From DATKUA01 sp965602675 (lineage in GTDB: Bacteria; Acidobacteriota; DATKUA01), in assembly GCA_965602675.1 (NCBI GenBank), contig CBFCZO010000065.1, positions 1 to 17,186 on the forward strand: 17,186 nt of DNA, written 5' to 3'. A program made the position numbers and the translations under genes. Under the pieces are notes generated by a model. The model was given only the letters and a program-made list of their open reading frames with translations, was not told where the DNA came from and did not search any database. Of the stretch, positions 15,045-17,186 are shown one piece after another (positions within the stretch are counted from its first letter, which is position 1; the number at the start of each line of letters is the position of its first letter).

Positions 15045-16436
15045 TCAGCTACCTACAGAGAAGTAGAAGGTCGCGCCCTTGTCCGGCTCGCTTTCAGCCC
15101 AGATCTTGCCGCCGTGGCGTTGAATGATTCGTTGGACAGTCGCCAGCCCGATTCCGGTTCCTCCGAATTCCTTTTGGGAGTGGAGGCGTTGAAACGGCTG
15201 GAAAAGAAGATCCGCCTTCGCTTGATCGAACCCCGCGCCGTTGTCTCTGACGAAGCAGGCCTTCTCTCCCCCGACATCGGTGACGCCAAAGTGAATCTCG
15301 GCGTCCTCGGTGTTCCTTGTGAATTTCCAGGCGTTATTCAAGAGATTCTGCAAGACCACATACATCAATGCTTCATCCGCATTAGCATACACATCAGCGT
15401 CGACGCTGGTTTGCACGAGGCGGTTGGGATATTCGCTCTTCAGGCCGTCAAGGATGCCTTGAGCCATTTCGCTCATGCTCACTGCGGCGCGCTCAATTTC
15501 GTGGCGTGATATCTTCGAGAGTTCGAGGAGACTCTCTATCAAGTCATTCATCCTGTGCACGGATTTTTTACTTTCTTCGAGGAATTTCAATCCATCCCGA
15601 TCAATATGTTCAGGGCAAGTGCTTTCCAAAATAGTTGCGTACTCTGAAATATGCCTCAGCGGCGCTTTCAAATCGTGAGACACGAAAAAGCTGAATAATT
15701 CAAGCTCTTTGTTGGCCATCAATAACCGATCGCGGCTCCGTTCCAGAGCTGCCTCGATGCGTTTACGTTCGGCGATCTCGCTGTTCAGCTTGCCAATGCC
15801 TTTAATATCTTCACGAACCGCGTAAACGGCTACGCCGGCACCCAGGGCTAAAGCTGCGGTTAGAAATAACGCCATAAGAAGTGTCACTGAATCTTTTGCG
15901 CTGTCAGCTTGCGACAGGAAGCTGCTTGCCTTGTTTCGCGCGAATTCAATCAGCGCGTTCATTTTTGTCTGAATTTTTTCTACATGGCGTGCTCCCTTGC
16001 CCTTAGTGATGTCGGCGGCCTCATCCCTCCTGCCCGCTTTTGTGAGCTGGATAACTTCGTCACGGATCATTTTCCACTCAGAAAATGTCCTGTGCGCATC
16101 CTCGATCCGGGCCGGATCACCCAGGAATCTCTCTTGTATCAATTCGAACAGCTCGTGAACTTCGCGCTCATGAGAATCGACTAATTCGGAGGCGGCGGAG
16201 ATGGATTCAAGATTTCTCGACAAGGCCACATCCTTCATCGAGCGGTGGATCGCAATTATGTGGCCATTGGCTTGCAGAACCGCGTTGCCGACCGTGAAAA
16301 GATGCTTGTGCATCTCGTTCGTCAATGATGAAAGAGAGAAAATACTGAAGATCCCAAGCAAGCCGACGGACAAGATGAGCACCAGAGTGATGCCGAAGCC
16401 TAAACCAAGGCGTAACGTAATCGGCCCGATACTCAT
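15045..16436 (-). CDS. Membrane sensor histidine kinase (4HB-type sensor, HisKA, HATPase)
   Basis: A 463-residue inner-membrane sensor. Transmembrane helix 1 is at about 8-32 and helix 2 at about 185-206. Between them lies an all-helical periplasmic region (about 33-184) resembling the four-helix-bundle sensor of chemoreceptors. A cytoplasmic coiled coil (about 212-245, IAERKRIEAALERSRDRL) leads to HisKA with phospho-acceptor H254 in FVSHDLKAPLRH, then the HATPase domain: N box with N367 and N368 (LQNLLNNAWKF), G1 box RDNGAGFD (397-404), F box FQPFQRL (412-418) and G2 box GGTGIGLA (425-432). All catalytic motifs are intact. The SHDLKAPLRHI form is typical of phytochrome-like and NtrY-like hybrid relatives. 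GGGAG lies seven bases before the ATG. No response regulator is adjacent within the window, so its partner is unknown. Confidence 0.94.
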   Translation of the reverse strand: MSIGPITLRLGLGFGITLVLILSVGLLGIFSIFSLSSLTNEMHKHLFTVGNAVLQANGHIIAIHRSMKDVALSRNLESISAASELVDSHEREVHELFELIQERFLGDPARIEDAHRTFSEWKMIRDEVIQLTKAGRRDEAADITKGKGARHVEKIQTKMNALIEFARNKASSFLSQADSAKDSVTLLMALFLTAALALGAGVAVYAVREDIKGIGKLNSEIAERKRIEAALERSRDRLLMANKELELFSFFVSHDLKAPLRHISEYATILESTCPEHIDRDGLKFLEESKKSVHRMNDLIESLLELSKISRHEIERAAVSMSEMAQGILDGLKSEYPNRLVQTSVDADVYANADEALMYVVLQNLLNNAWKFTRNTEDAEIHFGVTDVGGEKACFVRDNGAGFDQAKADLLFQPFQRLHSQKEFGGTGIGLATVQRIIQRHGGKIWAESEPDKGATFYFSVGS

Positions 16437-16738
16437 GTGATTCTCCCAAGCCTAACCAAGAGAAAACCTATCATCGCTTCCTTCGATCTTTTTATTTCTA
16501 CTGCCCGCTACTGGAGTTTTGTTTATCCAATACTAGTATTCCATGATGTAAAGTCAATAAGAGCACTATTAACAAATGGACGATCAGATAATTACGCTTT
16601 TATTTATTGACGTGTAGAAGGAAGTGCAGAGCACCTTATCAGAAGAAGGAAGAACTCAAGTGTTTTGGCAAAAGCCGAGTGTCTTTAAGATGATCTGTTA
16701 GATCAGAGGCGTGTTCCTCACTCTTCTCATTAACCTGT
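16437..16738 (-). other. Intergenic region upstream of the histidine kinase
   Basis: About 300 bases between two minus-strand genes, AT-rich, with no supported ORF. It carries the candidate histidine kinase promoter (16530-16557). A 5-bp inverted repeat TGATC/GATCA (about 16690-16704) follows the methyltransferase stop but lacks a T-run, so no firm terminator is called. The spacing and the internal promoter suggest the histidine kinase is transcribed separately from the methyltransferase. Confidence 0.45.
16530..16557 (-). promoter_or_regulatory. Candidate sigma70-type promoter of the histidine kinase gene
   Basis: Read on the minus strand: TTGACT (16557-16552), a 16-base spacer and TAGTAT (16535-16530). 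The -35 box is strong and the -10 matches four of six consensus positions. The leader to the ATG would be nearly 90 bases. It begins TTGACTTTA, the same as the promoter at 5570. Confidence 0.45.
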
Positions 16739-17186
16739 TCAGTGGATCTTGTAGCTGATCGACATGCCGGAGCCGCTGCTGTCGACTGAGGTTTTCATGT
16801 AATCGAGGCCGATAATGTAGTCGTAGAATTCTCCCGTGCCACCCCTGCGCCTTCCGCCCCGGCTTCCGCCGTAAACATTGTGAGCGGCAAAACAGCCCCC
16901 CACCTCGAGCTTGGGATAGACGTCGATGAAATAGTTCTTGTACCACCCCTTGTCGGCGTCGCAAAAGACAAAGTCGAAGGGCCCTTCGAGTTCCTTTACG
17001 AGCACGTGCGCATTGGCAAGCCTGGCGTCGATGTAGTCGATGAGGCCGGCTTCGGTGAAGTTGGCCAGGGCCTCACGATACCGCTGTTCATCTATTTCGA
17101 TTGTGGTCAGCCTGCCGCCCGTCTTGCTGAGCGCCCAGGCGATCCAGATGCCGGAACGGCCGGTGGACGTGCCGATCTCGAGCGCG
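16739..17186 (-). CDS. Class I SAM-dependent O-methyltransferase, C-terminal part (cut by window edge)
   Basis: The frame is open to the right edge of the window, so the N-terminus is missing; 148 codons plus the stop are visible. The SAM-binding motif I is at the edge (ALEIGTSTGRSGIWIAWAL), followed by TTIEIDEQRYREA (acidic ribose-binding residue after motif I) and FDFVFCDADKGWYKNYF, the DADK motif of COG4122/caffeoyl-CoA-type O-methyltransferases. Where most metal-dependent members have DN, this protein has HN (AAHNVYGG), and an Arg/Gly-rich loop (GGSRGGRRRGG) follows. It ends GSGMSISYKIH. The enzyme should transfer a methyl group from SAM to an unknown acceptor; the altered metal ligand makes catechol-type chemistry uncertain. 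The first GTG inside the visible frame (17005) is internal and not the start. Confidence 0.9.
   Translation of the reverse strand, partial: ALEIGTSTGRSGIWIAWALSKTGGRLTTIEIDEQRYREALANFTEAGLIDYIDARLANAHVLVKELEGPFDFVFCDADKGWYKNYFIDVYPKLEVGGCFAAHNVYGGSRGGRRRGGTGEFYDYIIGLDYMKTSVDSSGSGMSISYKIH

Overview
The window looks like a chromosomal segment from a Gram-negative, non-model bacterium. The coding DNA is moderately GC-rich, intergenic spacers are AT-rich, Shine-Dalgarno sequences are clear, and several spacers hold recognisable sigma70-type promoters. The mix of families (Hanks kinase fused to a TolB-like domain and TPRs, gingipain-type C25 peptidase, PD40-propeller lipoproteins) is typical of FCB-related candidate phyla, Acidobacteriota and Aminicenantes-like lineages. 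That placement is inference. I see no tRNA, rRNA, CRISPR array, IS element or phage gene.

Layout: (1) 203-4458, minus strand, a compact signalling operon: GAF + SpoIIE/PP2C phosphatase, then a membrane Ser/Thr kinase with TolB-like and TPR parts (ATGA overlap), then a small beta-rich protein 30 bases downstream. (2) 4698-5396, plus strand, a GTG-started hemolysin III/PAQR-family membrane protein, divergent from the operon. (3) 5691-10394, plus strand, a 1567-residue exported protein with its own promoter and a strong terminator: C25 propeptide, C25 catalytic domain interrupted by a PA14 insert, VWA domain, beta-sandwich region and a C-terminal eight-stranded beta-barrel. (4) 10749-14928, plus strand, three tandem paralogous lipoproteins with PD40-like propellers; the first two also carry C-terminal TPR-like helices. 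(5) 15045-16436, minus strand, a membrane histidine kinase with no response regulator beside it in the window. (6) 16739 to the right edge, minus strand, the C-terminal part of a class I O-methyltransferase.

The left operon fits a kinase/phosphatase switch in or at the inner membrane, probably with protein partners docking on the TPRs. The centre encodes cell-envelope products: a protease/adhesion-like giant that appears to carry its own outer-membrane anchor, followed after a terminator by a separately transcribed family of envelope lipoproteins. The most unusual item is the giant protein. A gingipain-like protease is joined to a barrel instead of a type IX secretion tail, and its PA14 insert has its two halves in swapped order.
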